From Romboutsia sp. CE17 (GTDB taxonomy: Bacteria; Bacillota; Clostridia; Peptostreptococcales; Peptostreptococcaceae): a stretch of 64,000 nucleotides of DNA. Every line of letters begins with the position of its first letter. Positions within the stretch are counted from its first letter, which is position 1. A model generated the notes under the pieces. The model was not told the DNA's origin and did not search any database. It worked only from the letters and a program-made list of their open reading frames with translations. Shown here in pieces: positions 26,492 through 35,937 of the stretch. The stretch covers positions 2,418,001 to 2,482,000 of the forward strand of contig NZ_CP051144.1 of NCBI RefSeq assembly GCF_012317385.1, in the 5' to 3' direction. Made by a program: the position numbers and the translations under genes.

Positions 26492-28720
26492 TTACAATAA
26501 GTCTAAAGTTGTGTATTCTTTATTTATAGTCTTTAAACCTTGATTATCAAAAGCGATTGTTACATCTGTACCTTTCATCATGACAACAGTTCCAACACCA
26601 AACTTAGGGTGATGAACTTTTGCCCCCGGCTTAATATCATCTATGTTTGTTTCTTTTGTGCTATCTTTTACAGTTGCATTTACTTTTTTAGCTATAGATG
26701 ACTTTTGAATATTATTCATATACTTTTTAGTATATTTATCTAGTATATTATAATTAGCTTTAGAATAGCTTAATTCATTATCTGATTTATTAAGTCTTTC
26801 TATACATTCAGAAGGTAATTCTTCCATAAATCTAGATGCTATAGATGGATTTGTTTTTCCATACAATGTTCTTCTTTGAGTTAAAGTCATATATAACTCT
26901 TCTTTTGCCCTTGTTATACCAACATAGCAAAGTCTTCTTTCCTCTTCTATATCAGAATCCCTCATAGATGTAATAGCTCTTGCTATTGGGAATAATTTTT
27001 CCTCCATACCTGTTAAGAATACAACAGGGAATTCTAATCCTTTAGATGTATGAATTGTCATTAAAGATACCCTATCATCTTCTTCATCATCACTAGATTC
27101 TGATGTAAGTGCCACTGTTGTTAAGAATGTCTCTAAATCTTTTTCTTCGCTATTTTGTTCAAATTCTATGGCTACAGATATGAATTCTTTTAAGTTTTCT
27201 ATTCTATCTTCAGCTTCTTCTTTATTACTATCTTTTTGTAATTCATCTAAATATCCAGATGTATCTAGTACCTTTTCTATTAGCTTACTAACAGGATATA
27301 CTTCTTTTATTGTTCTTAAAGTTCCCATTAAATCAACAAATCCACTTATACTCGCTCTAGCTTTTGTTGATATATCGGAATTACTTTCTATATCTATAAG
27401 GACGGAATATAAACTTTCCTGCTTTAAGCTTGCTCTATCTTCTATTTTTTCTATAGTTCTAAGGCCTATACCTCTTCTAGGAACATTTATAATCCTCTTT
27501 AAAGATATATCATCTTGTGGATTTTGTATAACTCTTAAATAAGCAATTAAATCCTTTATTTCTTTCCTTTCATAGAACTTAGTTCCGCCATATATATTAT
27601 ATGGAATTTGACTTCTATTTAAAGCATCTTCAATTGGACGCGCTTGTACATTTGCTCTATAAAGAACCGCAAAGTCTCTAAAGTTTCTTCTATCTCTTCT
27701 CTTTAATCTTGATATAGTATCCGCTATGAATTCTGCTTCATCCATTTCATCTGATGCTAACTGTATCTTAATTAACTCTCCGTCTTTTTGTTCGCTCCAA
27801 AGTTTTTTTCTTTTTCTTTCTATATTGTTAGATATAACAGTGTTTGCTGCATCAAGTATAATCTGAGTTGATCTATAATTTTGCTCTAGCTTTACTACAT
27901 GAACATCATCATAGTCTTTTTCGAACTCAAGTATATTTCTTATATCAGCACCTCTCCAGCCATATATACTTTGGTCATCGTCACCAACAACACATATGTT
28001 TTGATGTTGTTTTGCTAGCATCTTTATTAATTCATACTGAGCCTTACTTGTATCTTGATACTCATCAACCATTATATATTTGAATCTACTTCTATAGAAT
28101 TCTAGCGTTTCTGGATCTTCTTTAAATAATTCAACAGTTTTGTATATTAAATCATCAAAGTCTAGTGCACTATTTCTTTTTAGACGATCTTGATATAGTG
28201 CGTATATATCAGCTATCTTAGAGTTTCTTACATCATCCTTATATAATGCCTTAAATTGTGCAGGACTATATAATTTATCCTTCGCTCCTGATATAGTACT
28301 TATAACCGACTTAGGTTCGAATACCTTATCACTTAAGTTTAACTCTTTTAAACAATCCTTTATTAGTGTTACCTGATCTGAGCTATCATAAATAACAAAA
28401 CTTCTATTGTATCCTATTCTATTTATTCCTTTTCTTAGTATTCGTACACAACAAGAGTGGAATGTTGTTATCCACATGTCCTTTGTATCAAGTTCTTTAA
28501 TTGTTTCTTCTACTCTCTCTCTCATTTCTGTAGCAGCTTTGTTTGTAAATGTTATAGCTAATATATTTGCAGCTTGAACATTTTTATTTTCCATTAAATG
28601 AGCTATTCTAGTTGTTAGAACTCTAGTTTTTCCCGATCCTGCTCCTGCCAGTATAAGTACAGGGCCTTCTGTTTTTTCTACAGCTTCCCTCTGGGCAGGA
28701 TTTAATGTATCTAAATTCAT
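26492..28720 (-). CDS. pcrA: ATP-dependent DNA helicase PcrA (UvrD family)
   Basis: 742 residues with the complete SF1A helicase motif set: motif I LAGAGSGKTR, Ia TNKAATEM, II VDEYQDTS, III DDQSIYGWRGAD, IV EQNYRST, V MTIHTSKGLEFPVVF and VI YVGITRAKEELY. The C-terminal tail with KPGAKVHHPKFGVGTVV is the tudor-like domain that contacts RNA polymerase. The enzyme unwinds DNA 3' to 5' in repair and in clearing transcription-replication conflicts. A start at 28744 would bury the AGGAGG site, so the ATG at 28720 is used. Confidence 0.95.
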   Translation of the reverse strand: MNLDTLNPAQREAVEKTEGPVLILAGAGSGKTRVLTTRIAHLMENKNVQAANILAITFTNKAATEMRERVEETIKELDTKDMWITTFHSCCVRILRKGINRIGYNRSFVIYDSSDQVTLIKDCLKELNLSDKVFEPKSVISTISGAKDKLYSPAQFKALYKDDVRNSKIADIYALYQDRLKRNSALDFDDLIYKTVELFKEDPETLEFYRSRFKYIMVDEYQDTSKAQYELIKMLAKQHQNICVVGDDDQSIYGWRGADIRNILEFEKDYDDVHVVKLEQNYRSTQIILDAANTVISNNIERKRKKLWSEQKDGELIKIQLASDEMDEAEFIADTISRLKRRDRRNFRDFAVLYRANVQARPIEDALNRSQIPYNIYGGTKFYERKEIKDLIAYLRVIQNPQDDISLKRIINVPRRGIGLRTIEKIEDRASLKQESLYSVLIDIESNSDISTKARASISGFVDLMGTLRTIKEVYPVSKLIEKVLDTSGYLDELQKDSNKEEAEDRIENLKEFISVAIEFEQNSEEKDLETFLTTVALTSESSDDEEDDRVSLMTIHTSKGLEFPVVFLTGMEEKLFPIARAITSMRDSDIEEERRLCYVGITRAKEELYMTLTQRRTLYGKTNPSIASRFMEELPSECIERLNKSDNELSYSKANYNILDKYTKKYMNNIQKSSIAKKVNATVKDSTKETNIDDIKPGAKVHHPKFGVGTVVMMKGTDVTIAFDNQGLKTINKEYTTLDLL

Positions 28721-28856
28721 ATTAATCCTCCTATTTACAGTCATATAAATCTATTTTAATCTAAATTTTAATTTTGTTCAAATTGTATAAAAGTCTATAC
28801 TTAAATTTTTACCAAATATAATTGTTTAAAATCTATAAAATATATAAATTTTACTA

Positions 28857-28905
28857 TAAATAGTAATGGATAGGTATAATATTACACCTATCCATTACTA
28901 TTTAT
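28857..28905 (-). terminator. Long hairpin at the end of the importer operon
   Basis: A stem of about 19-20 bp (AGTAATGGATAGGT with ACCTATCCATTACT at its core, one G-T position) overlaps the stop codon at 28902-28904 of the last importer gene. The T-tail is short, so termination is likely but not certain. Confidence 0.65.
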
Positions 28906-29531
28906 ACAATATTTTCCTTAAGTTCTTCAAACTCACTAAGATATACAACCCTATTACAAATTCTATTTACAAGAGCTTTTTCATGACTTATAACTATTAC
29001 CCCTATATTATATTTTTTAGCATATTCTAGCACAACTTCCCATATTTGTGCTTGAGTTATAGCATCTAACATAGTTGTCATTTCATCAGCTATTAAAAAT
29101 TTAGTCTTAGGGGATAGAGTTCTAAGTACACAAAAACGCTGTAACTCTCCACCAGATAGTTCACTTGGCCATCTGTTTAGCCATTCTTTTTTTATCCCCA
29201 TTTTATTTATTAATTCTTCAGAAGGTTCAAATGCCTCATTTAGAATTTTACTCATTTTCCATTTTGGATTTACAGCCTTTTCTGGGTGTTGAAAAATCAG
29301 TTGTATAGGGTTATATTTATTTTTTTTATTTAATGACATCCCTTCTATACTAACACTACCACTTTCAGGCTTTTCATAACCTACCAATATTTTAGCTAGT
29401 GTAGTTTTCCCAAATCCACTTGGAGCAACTAGCCCTACTACTTCACCACTATTTATATGAAAATCTATATCTTTAAGTATATATCTATCATTTTTATATT
29501 TAAAATTTATACCTTGCGCTTTAAGTTGCAT
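28902..29531 (-). CDS. Peptide/nickel-type ABC importer, second ATPase subunit
   Basis: 209 residues. Walker A APSGFGKTTLAK, signature LSGGELQRF, and a Walker B region FLIADEMTTMLD in which the usual ADEPT is ADEMT. It belongs to the OppF/DppF/NikE group but lacks the C-terminal oligopeptide-transporter extension, as NikE-like subunits often do. It overlaps the preceding ATPase gene by 11 bases, indicating translational coupling. It would pair with that ATPase to power the two permeases encoded upstream. Confidence 0.87.
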   Translation of the reverse strand: MQLKAQGINFKYKNDRYILKDIDFHINSGEVVGLVAPSGFGKTTLAKILVGYEKPESGSVSIEGMSLNKKNKYNPIQLIFQHPEKAVNPKWKMSKILNEAFEPSEELINKMGIKKEWLNRWPSELSGGELQRFCVLRTLSPKTKFLIADEMTTMLDAITQAQIWEVVLEYAKKYNIGVIVISHEKALVNRICNRVVYLSEFEELKENIV

Positions 29532-30456
29532 ATATACATCTCACCATCCCATCTCTAACCATTCTTGAATCTGGTCTTTTTTCTCTACACTCTTCACTTA
29601 CTTTTTCACATCTATCTTGAAATAAGCATCCTTTTGGTAGTTCATTTGGCATTGGCTGAGTTCCTTTTATAGGTTTAAATCCATTTTGTGGTAATGCATG
29701 ATAAAGAGCTTTAGTATATGGATGCCTTAGATTGATACCTGAATTTTTAAAATCGCTTACTTTTGCAACTTCTAATGTTGTTCCCGCATAAAATACAGCA
29801 ATCTTATCAGCAACTTTAATAGCAGCTTCAATATCATGAGTTATCATTAATACAGCACATCCACTATCTGCTATATTTCTAAAGTCTCTTAATGCATCAT
29901 TAAGAGATTTTTCATCTAAACCAGGTGTTGGCTCATCTGCTATTATAACTTTACAATCAGATACTAATGCTGTTGATAAAAGTACCTTTCTAGACATACC
30001 TCCTGATAATTCAAATGGATATAAACTATCTACATTTTTATCTAGTCCATACTTTTGAAATATTTTTCTTTGAACATGATTTGCTTCTTTTTTATTATTT
30101 ATAGATATTTTAACCTGCTTTGATACTTTCATTAATGGGTCTAAAAAATTTACAGACTGTGGTATAAATGCTATTTCATTTCCTCTAAGCATTTCTTTAT
30201 CTTTTTGATTTAATATTTTTCCATTATATATTATATCCCCTTCTGTGCTTGAATTATCTGGAAGTATTCCAAGTATAGCATGTGCTAATAGACTTTTACC
30301 TGATCCACTTGACCCTACTACCGCTAAAATTTCTCCTTCATATAAATCTATATCAAGATCGGTTATTACTTTTAAATCTCTTCTCCTTAGTCCTCTTGTA
30401 TATTGAGAAAAAGAAACTCCTAAGCCTTTAACTGATAATATAGTTTCCTTTTTCAT
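29521..30456 (-). CDS. Peptide/nickel-type ABC importer, first ATPase subunit
   Basis: 311 residues. Walker A VVGSSGSGKSLLAH, Q-loop AFIPQSVNFLDPL, signature ELSGGMSRKVLL (an unusual form of LSGGQRQR), Walker B VIIADEPTPGLDEKS and H-loop LMITHDI. The C-terminal oligopeptide-transporter domain ends with LPKGCLFQDRCEKVSEECREK, whose cysteines bind an iron-sulfur cluster in related DppD proteins. It starts nine bases after the permease stop. Substrate is not shown by sequence; see the binding protein entry. Confidence 0.88.
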   Translation of the reverse strand: MKKETILSVKGLGVSFSQYTRGLRRRDLKVITDLDIDLYEGEILAVVGSSGSGKSLLAHAILGILPDNSSTEGDIIYNGKILNQKDKEMLRGNEIAFIPQSVNFLDPLMKVSKQVKISINNKKEANHVQRKIFQKYGLDKNVDSLYPFELSGGMSRKVLLSTALVSDCKVIIADEPTPGLDEKSLNDALRDFRNIADSGCAVLMITHDIEAAIKVADKIAVFYAGTTLEVAKVSDFKNSGINLRHPYTKALYHALPQNGFKPIKGTQPMPNELPKGCLFQDRCEKVSEECREKRPDSRMVRDGMVRCIYAT

Positions 30457-30465
30457 ATTTACCTC

Positions 30466-31338
30466 CTATTTATAAGCTGTTTTTGGATTTATTAATTTAT
30501 TAACTTGCTTTCCTATGTTATCTACCATTAGCGATACTATTACTAGGCTTAAACCTGGGAAAAACGCAAGCCACCATCTACCACTATTTAAGTATTTCAT
30601 TGCTTCAGATAGTATTACTCCTATAGCTGGTTCATGTGGTGGTAAACCAAACCCTAAGAATGTAATTGAGGCTTCATGAAGTACTGCATGTGGAAATATT
30701 AGTACTATACCTACAAGTAATTGAGGGATTATATGCGGAAGTATATGATTTACTGATATATATAAATTTGACTTTCCAAAATTTCTAGAAATCTTAGTAT
30801 AGTCAGACTCTTTTATCTGCATAACTTCAGCTCTAATAACTCTTGCTAGTGATGGCCAATGAGTAAGTGCAACACCAGTTACAACACCTTTGAACCCTCC
30901 CCCTACTGATATAGATATAAGAATTATAATTAAGGCATGAGGAACTGATAATACTAAATCTATAAACCATGTAAGGAAATCATCTACTACCTTCCCTAAA
31001 GTAGCACTCATTAAACCTAAAATAAGAGCTATTACTCCGCTTATAGCTGAAGATAGTAATCCAACTTTTATACTAAGACTTAACCCCTTAATAGTTCTAT
31101 AAAACATATCTCTACCTACCCAGTCTGTTCCAAATAAGTGACTCATACTAGGAGCTAAGTTCTTATCACGTAAATTTATTTTTATATGCTCTGATGTAAT
31201 TGTATTGCCTAAAAGTATAATTGTACCTAAAAATACTGTAAATATAATAATTGATAATAAAGTTTTTTCTCTAGCTCCAAATCTTTTTTGGGGTAATCTA
31301 TATGAGCTTATATTTTTATTTTTTAATTTAGCTATCAT
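30466..31338 (-). CDS. Peptide/nickel-type ABC importer permease, NikC/DppC-like
   Basis: 290 residues. A membrane helix near the N terminus (LLSIIIFTVFLGTIILLG), the conserved HLFGTDWVGRDMFYR entry motif of DppC/NikC proteins, and five further helices. The cytoplasmic EAA-type loop (VIRAEVMQIKESDYTKISRNFGKS) contacts the ATPases. Its start overlaps the stop of the partner permease by four bases (ATGA), a sign of coupled translation. Confidence 0.9.
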   Translation of the reverse strand: MIAKLKNKNISSYRLPQKRFGAREKTLLSIIIFTVFLGTIILLGNTITSEHIKINLRDKNLAPSMSHLFGTDWVGRDMFYRTIKGLSLSIKVGLLSSAISGVIALILGLMSATLGKVVDDFLTWFIDLVLSVPHALIIILISISVGGGFKGVVTGVALTHWPSLARVIRAEVMQIKESDYTKISRNFGKSNLYISVNHILPHIIPQLLVGIVLIFPHAVLHEASITFLGFGLPPHEPAIGVILSEAMKYLNSGRWWLAFFPGLSLVIVSLMVDNIGKQVNKLINPKTAYK

Positions 31339-32324
31339 ACCTTACTACCCCCTTTTACCCTTGGATCTATAACCCTGTATAATATGTCTGCTATTAAGTT
31401 ACCTGTATATACAAAAATTAAACTTATTATTACAATTCCCATTAATAAAGGTAAATCACCTTTAAGACCAGCTTGAACAGTTGCCTGACCAAGGCCTGGA
31501 TAAGAAAATACTTGCTCTGCAAATACAGTTCCTGCAAAAAGCTCACTAAATGATAAGAACTGTAATGTTATTGCTGGCATAGCAACATTTCTTATAACGT
31601 GATTAAAAATTATACTATTTTTACTTTCTCCACGAGACTTAGCAAATAATATGTAATCACTAGATAAAACTTCTATAACTTTTTCTCTAGTATGAAGGCA
31701 AATATTTGCAACACCCAATATACTTAATGTTAATGCTGGTAATATCAGGTGCTTAACTAAACTTGTAAATGTAACCTCTTCGGATAATATTCCTATTGGA
31801 ACTCCAAGACCAGTTGGAAACCAACCTAAATTTACTGAGAAAACTATAATTAATAATATTGCTAACCAAAAAGTTGGTGTTGATATTAAAATATAACAAT
31901 ATCCCCGAATAAATTTATCTACAAACTTACCCTCATTCACACCTGATACTATTCCTAGAATAAATCCTAATATACCTGAAATAATCCATGCTACTATCAT
32001 TAATCCTAAAGAAGCTATAAACCTTTCACCTATTACATCTATTACAGGTCTTCTATATATCATAGATGTTCCTAAATCTCCCTTTGCAATTGATTTAAAC
32101 CATGAACCAAATCTTTCTAACGGTGGTTTATCTAATCCCCAATGTTCTGCTATATTGTCTCTTTGCTCTTGGCTAACTGTTAAGTCTGCTCCTACATATG
32201 CCTGTATAGGATCTAAAGGAGATTTTTCTAAAAGAACGAAAGTCACAATACATAATGCTACAAGAAGGGTTGCTAACTTAAAAAGTTTCTTAAAAATAAA
32301 TATTACTAATCCATTATTCTTCAT
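31335..32324 (-). CDS. Peptide/nickel-type ABC importer permease, NikB/DppB-like
   Basis: 329 residues. The N-terminal helix (LFKLATLLVALCIVTFVLLE) with the KSPLDPIQAYVG stretch typical of DppB/NikB, then five more helices and an EAA-type loop (LSSDYILFAKSRGESKNSIIFNHVIRN). Shine-Dalgarno AAAGGGG. It forms the membrane channel with the downstream permease. A 108-base gap, with a small palindrome, separates it from the binding protein gene. Confidence 0.9.
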   Translation of the reverse strand: MKNNGLVIFIFKKLFKLATLLVALCIVTFVLLEKSPLDPIQAYVGADLTVSQEQRDNIAEHWGLDKPPLERFGSWFKSIAKGDLGTSMIYRRPVIDVIGERFIASLGLMIVAWIISGILGFILGIVSGVNEGKFVDKFIRGYCYILISTPTFWLAILLIIVFSVNLGWFPTGLGVPIGILSEEVTFTSLVKHLILPALTLSILGVANICLHTREKVIEVLSSDYILFAKSRGESKNSIIFNHVIRNVAMPAITLQFLSFSELFAGTVFAEQVFSYPGLGQATVQAGLKGDLPLLMGIVIISLIFVYTGNLIADILYRVIDPRVKGGSKV

Positions 32325-32370
32325 AATAAAGTTACCCCTTTTTCATAATCTATCGTATTGCCTTTTATAT

Positions 32371-32384
32371 GCTCCTAAAGGAGC
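32371..32384. other. Short palindrome between binding-protein and permease genes
   Basis: A perfect 14-base palindrome with arms GCTCC/GGAGC and only a few T residues after it. A hairpin at this point could lower permease expression relative to the binding protein, but this is inference. Confidence 0.4.
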
Positions 32385-32432
32385 TAAATATAATAATTTA
32401 TTTCTGCTTACACCTGTCAATTGATATTTCTA

Positions 32433-34070
32433 TTACTTCCATTTCCATTCAGTTATATTGTATAACACTCTACCTCCATGAGGCTGAACAACTGGAGTAC
32501 CTATATCTAAATCTTCATCAGCTAAATAAAGGTGCCCTGCATTTACAAACCAAGTATATGCACAATCACCTTTTGGAGAGAATCCTGTATTCCCATCCCA
32601 TTGAGCTTTTTTCCAGTATTCTAATGCATCATCTTCACTTTCACTTTGCAAAGCTTGGTCTATATATTTATCTACTATAGAATTTTTATAGTACCCTGAG
32701 TTATTCCAAGGAACTCCCACGCCTAAAGTCTTACTACTATATAAATTGTATATTTCTGAAGGATCTCCTGAACCAAATCCATAAAGTACAGCTTGAGAAT
32801 TTATATCTGGAATAATTGTGTCCCATGTTCTAGCCTCTAAATTAACTTTTATACCTAGTTCCTTAGCTACCTCAACATAAGCTAATCCAAGTTCCTGTCT
32901 ATACTTTCCATCTGTATATAATAAACTAAATTCAGCTTCAACACCATCTTTGTCTATTATTCCATTATTATTAGTGTCTTTCCATCCAGCCTCTTCTAAT
33001 ATTTTTTTAGCTCCTTCTATATCTCCATCTTCTTCAGGTTTTATTACTGTATCTTCATTTAACCAAGGCATCTTCTCTAGTCCTGTTGACGATGGCGCTC
33101 CATAACCTTCTAGAATCCCTTCAACTAATTCTTCTCTATCTATGGCATAAGTCATAGCTTTTCTTATTGCTTCATCACTTGTTACCGCATTACCTATTGG
33201 GTTCCCATCCTTTGTTCTTTTGCCTGGTTTCTCCATAGGATAAGCAACGCCGTAAGTTTCAATACTATCTAACTCTATTAGCTTTTTACCTTCTACTTCT
33301 TCTTTAGCAAAAGACCCTGGTATTGATGCTATATCTATTTCACCTGCTTTAAGTGCTGCGTATGCTGCATCATCATCCATAAATACCATAGTTAACTTCT
33401 TAATAGATGGAACATCTCCATAATAGTCTTCATTTGCTTCAGCAATTACTTGTTGACCTTTGTCCCATTGAATAAATTTATATGGACCTGACCCAATAGG
33501 ATTATCTGCAAACCCTTCATTATGTACATGTTTTGGAACTATCCCCACTCTTGCTAGCTTCTCTATAAATGTTGATTGAGGATTATTAAGCTTAAATTCT
33601 ATAGTATATTCGTCTACTTGCTTAACACTCTCTAACATAGTTAAATCTATAGATGAACCGCTATTTTTTGCAATTTCATATGTATAAACAACATCTTCTG
33701 CTGTTAATGGTTCTCCATCTGTAAATTTTACATCTTCTCTTATTTTTACAGTCCATGTTAATCTATCTTCAGATATTTCATGACTTTCAGCTAAATCATT
33801 TTTCATACCTAAATCTTTATCCCTTTGGAATAAAGTACTAAAGAATACTCTTGTCATGTCCCCATGATCACTTTCAGTTGCATCAAACCCTTCTTCCGGT
33901 TCATATGTTACAGCTGCTATAAGCTCATTATTAGCTTTTCTTTCATTTGTTACTTGAGATTTTGAATTTGATTCCTTTGAGCTAGAGCTTGTACATCCTA
34001 CTAATGCTGTAGCTGTTAGAGCTACCATAAGCGATAATGTTATTATTTTCTTTAATTTCTTTAATACCAT
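32433..34070 (-). CDS. Extracellular solute-binding lipoprotein, peptide/nickel type (SBP family 5)
   Basis: 545 residues. A signal peptide with lipobox (ALVGC, cysteine about 26) is followed by a Ser/Lys linker and the family 5 fold: LTWTVKIREDVKFTDGEPLTAEDVVYTY, NPIGSGPYKF and AIRKAMTYAIDREELVEG. It captures a substrate outside the cell for the four transport genes downstream. Family 5 proteins bind peptides, nickel-ligand complexes or metallophores. The gene lies downstream of a cobalamin riboswitch and a CbiQ/CbiO pair, so a cobalt- or corrinoid-related ligand is possible. A hairpin separates it from cbiO, so it may have its own promoter. Confidence 0.87.
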   Translation of the reverse strand: MVLKKLKKIITLSLMVALTATALVGCTSSSSKESNSKSQVTNERKANNELIAAVTYEPEEGFDATESDHGDMTRVFFSTLFQRDKDLGMKNDLAESHEISEDRLTWTVKIREDVKFTDGEPLTAEDVVYTYEIAKNSGSSIDLTMLESVKQVDEYTIEFKLNNPQSTFIEKLARVGIVPKHVHNEGFADNPIGSGPYKFIQWDKGQQVIAEANEDYYGDVPSIKKLTMVFMDDDAAYAALKAGEIDIASIPGSFAKEEVEGKKLIELDSIETYGVAYPMEKPGKRTKDGNPIGNAVTSDEAIRKAMTYAIDREELVEGILEGYGAPSSTGLEKMPWLNEDTVIKPEEDGDIEGAKKILEEAGWKDTNNNGIIDKDGVEAEFSLLYTDGKYRQELGLAYVEVAKELGIKVNLEARTWDTIIPDINSQAVLYGFGSGDPSEIYNLYSSKTLGVGVPWNNSGYYKNSIVDKYIDQALQSESEDDALEYWKKAQWDGNTGFSPKGDCAYTWFVNAGHLYLADEDLDIGTPVVQPHGGRVLYNITEWKWK

Positions 34071-34106
34071 ATTTTCCCCCCTAAATTAAATAGATTGTTT
34101 CTAAAT

Positions 34107-34159
34107 AAAAAAGGTTCTTGCATATGCAGAGTATTCCCCTCTACAAATACAAAAACCTT
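34107..34159 (-). terminator. Compound hairpin and terminator between cbiO and the binding protein gene
   Basis: In minus-strand RNA an outer 13-bp stem (34111-34123 with 34147-34159, two G-U pairs) encloses an inner hairpin GUAGAG/CUCUGC and ends in UUUUUUAUUU. It could end the cbiQ-cbiO transcript or act as an attenuator for the importer genes. Confidence 0.65.
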
Positions 34160-34287
34160 CATGGTTCTATTTCTAAATATATTCAAATCGATAGTACTTC
34201 TTTCTAAATAAATTATTACACAATTTATAGCCTTATGTCAATTTATTCCTTTTTATTTTTTTCATCAAATTCTTCTATCTAATTTAA

Positions 34288-35106
34288 TTAATGATTTACT
34301 ATTTTCTTTGTATCCTTCCAAAAATTATATAACTCTTCCTCTGTCTTGAATAATGGTAGGTCTAAATTTTTATGAAGTTTTACTAGCCAAGGTAGTTCTA
34401 AACCTGCATCTAATATTTTTTTTTCATCACTGAAAACTAACTCTGCACTACCTTCACTAATCACTTCTCCTTTATTCAAAACATATATATAGTCACATAT
34501 ATGATAAATTAAATTCATATCATGACTCGATATAACTATCTTTACACCTTTATTTTTCAAGTTATTTATAATATCAACTATAGCCTTAGTACTAACTGGA
34601 TCTAACCCCGCAGTTGGCTCATCTAATAATATCATATTATTTTCCATAGCTATTACTGAAGCTATTGCCACTCTTTTCTTTTGACCATAGCTAAGATAGT
34701 GTACAGGCCTATCAATGAAATCTAATCCATTTACACATTCTAAAGCATTTAATATTCTTTCTTTTATAATCTCTTCCGGTACACCTATATTTCTTAAAGC
34801 GAAGGCAATATCATCATATACCATGGAGTAAAATATTTGCTTTTCTGGATCTTGAAAAACAATACCAACCTCTTTTCTTAATCCATATAAATATCTTTTG
34901 TTATATTGTACAGGTTCATTTTTAAATAGTATACTTCCCATCTTAGGCTCTAAGATTCCCATCATATTCATAAATAAAGTTGATTTGCCTGATCCGTTAG
35001 TTCCTATGACTCCTATAACATCTCCTTTATCAAAATCCATATTCACATTTGATAAAGCTAGTTTCCCTTTCTCATATTGATATGTTAAATTATTTATTTT
35101 AAACAT
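34288..35106 (-). CDS. cbiO: ECF-type/cobalt transporter ATPase, CbiO-like
   Basis: 272 residues. Walker A GTNGSGKSTLFMNM, Q-loop VFQDPEKQIFYSMVYDDIAF (the DPEKQIF form is typical of ECF A-components), signature LSYGQKKRVAI and Walker B MILLDEPTAGLDPVS. It starts one base after the CbiQ-like gene. Such ATPases energise ECF transporters together with a T component and a substrate-binding S component. Only the T and A genes are found here. Confidence 0.87.
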   Translation of the reverse strand: MFKINNLTYQYEKGKLALSNVNMDFDKGDVIGVIGTNGSGKSTLFMNMMGILEPKMGSILFKNEPVQYNKRYLYGLRKEVGIVFQDPEKQIFYSMVYDDIAFALRNIGVPEEIIKERILNALECVNGLDFIDRPVHYLSYGQKKRVAIASVIAMENNMILLDEPTAGLDPVSTKAIVDIINNLKNKGVKIVISSHDMNLIYHICDYIYVLNKGEVISEGSAELVFSDEKKILDAGLELPWLVKLHKNLDLPLFKTEEELYNFWKDTKKIVNH

Positions 35107-35107
35107 A

Positions 35108-35797
35108 CTATTCTCCTATTATATGAAATGTGTCGTTATATAACTTCATATCTAGTGATATACACATTTCTTCATATCTTATCATCATTCTTTTATATAA
35201 CAAGTTCCCTAAAAGTCCAAAAGATTTATAAGATGTTTTTAAATCAATATATCCAAATCTTAATTCTTGAGATTTACGTATATCCGAAACTTCTTCCATA
35301 AATATAAAAATAAATCTATAAATAAGCATCGATAACTCTAAAATTATACTTGGTATATGCATCTTCTTAAATATAAACAATAATTGATTAAAAGGTATTG
35401 TTAACATTATAAAATATACACACGTTAAGCAAGATATAGCCCTAAAAAAAATATGAATAGATGTACTTATAGATTCATTGGATATACCTATATACTTACT
35501 TCCTATGCAAAAGCTTTTTATCAAGTTGCTAGGATTATCTGCTACACTTATAAGGGTCATGGCTATACTCATAATTAAAAATATTATTGGAATTTTTAAT
35601 AGATTTATATAATCAATTATATCTATTTTAGCTACACCTACTATAACTGCACTCATTAGTAAAATAATAAGTGATAAAATTATCAAGTTTTTGATTAGCA
35701 TAGACCCAACTAAAAATATAATACCTACTCCAAATTTAAAATTTGGATTCATACTTCGTAGATTATTTGTATAAGCATATTTATCAATAACTATCAT
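35108..35797 (-). CDS. cbiQ: ECF-type transporter T component, CbiQ-like
   Basis: 229 residues, five or six membrane helices (for example FKFGVGIIFLVGSMLIKNLIILSLIILLMSAV with short breaks). The C-terminal cytoplasmic ELRFGYIDLKTSYKSFG stretch corresponds to the coupling-helix region that contacts the ATPase. It is the first gene after a cobalamin riboswitch and its terminator, so it should be shut off when coenzyme B12 is plentiful. That control argues for cobalt or corrinoid uptake. No CbiM or CbiN gene accompanies it. Confidence 0.8.
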   Translation of the reverse strand: MIVIDKYAYTNNLRSMNPNFKFGVGIIFLVGSMLIKNLIILSLIILLMSAVIVGVAKIDIIDYINLLKIPIIFLIMSIAMTLISVADNPSNLIKSFCIGSKYIGISNESISTSIHIFFRAISCLTCVYFIMLTIPFNQLLFIFKKMHIPSIILELSMLIYRFIFIFMEEVSDIRKSQELRFGYIDLKTSYKSFGLLGNLLYKRMMIRYEEMCISLDMKLYNDTFHIIGE

Positions 35798-35831
35798 GTT
35801 AATATCTTCTTTCTATATTTTTATATTGTAT

Positions 35832-35860
35832 TAAAAAAACCTAACTAATTGGTTAGGCTT
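35832..35860 (-). terminator. Intrinsic terminator, expression platform of the cobalamin riboswitch
   Basis: In minus-strand RNA CCTAAC pairs with GTTAGG and is followed by seven T residues. It lies between the aptamer and cbiQ, as expected for a transcription-terminating riboswitch. Confidence 0.8.
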
Positions 35861-35937
35861 TAAGTTAATAATACAATCACTAAAAATGCGATTTATCATA
35901 ATCTTTTCCCTCCCCGAAAAAGTTATATAAATATTTA

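Noticed and set aside
27168-27542. 124-codon plus-strand frame
   Set aside because: It is antisense to pcrA, whose helicase motifs are intact on the other strand.
32369-32680. 103-codon plus-strand frame, and an 89-codon frame at 32155-32424
   Set aside because: They overlap the intact importer genes on the minus strand and have no supporting signal.
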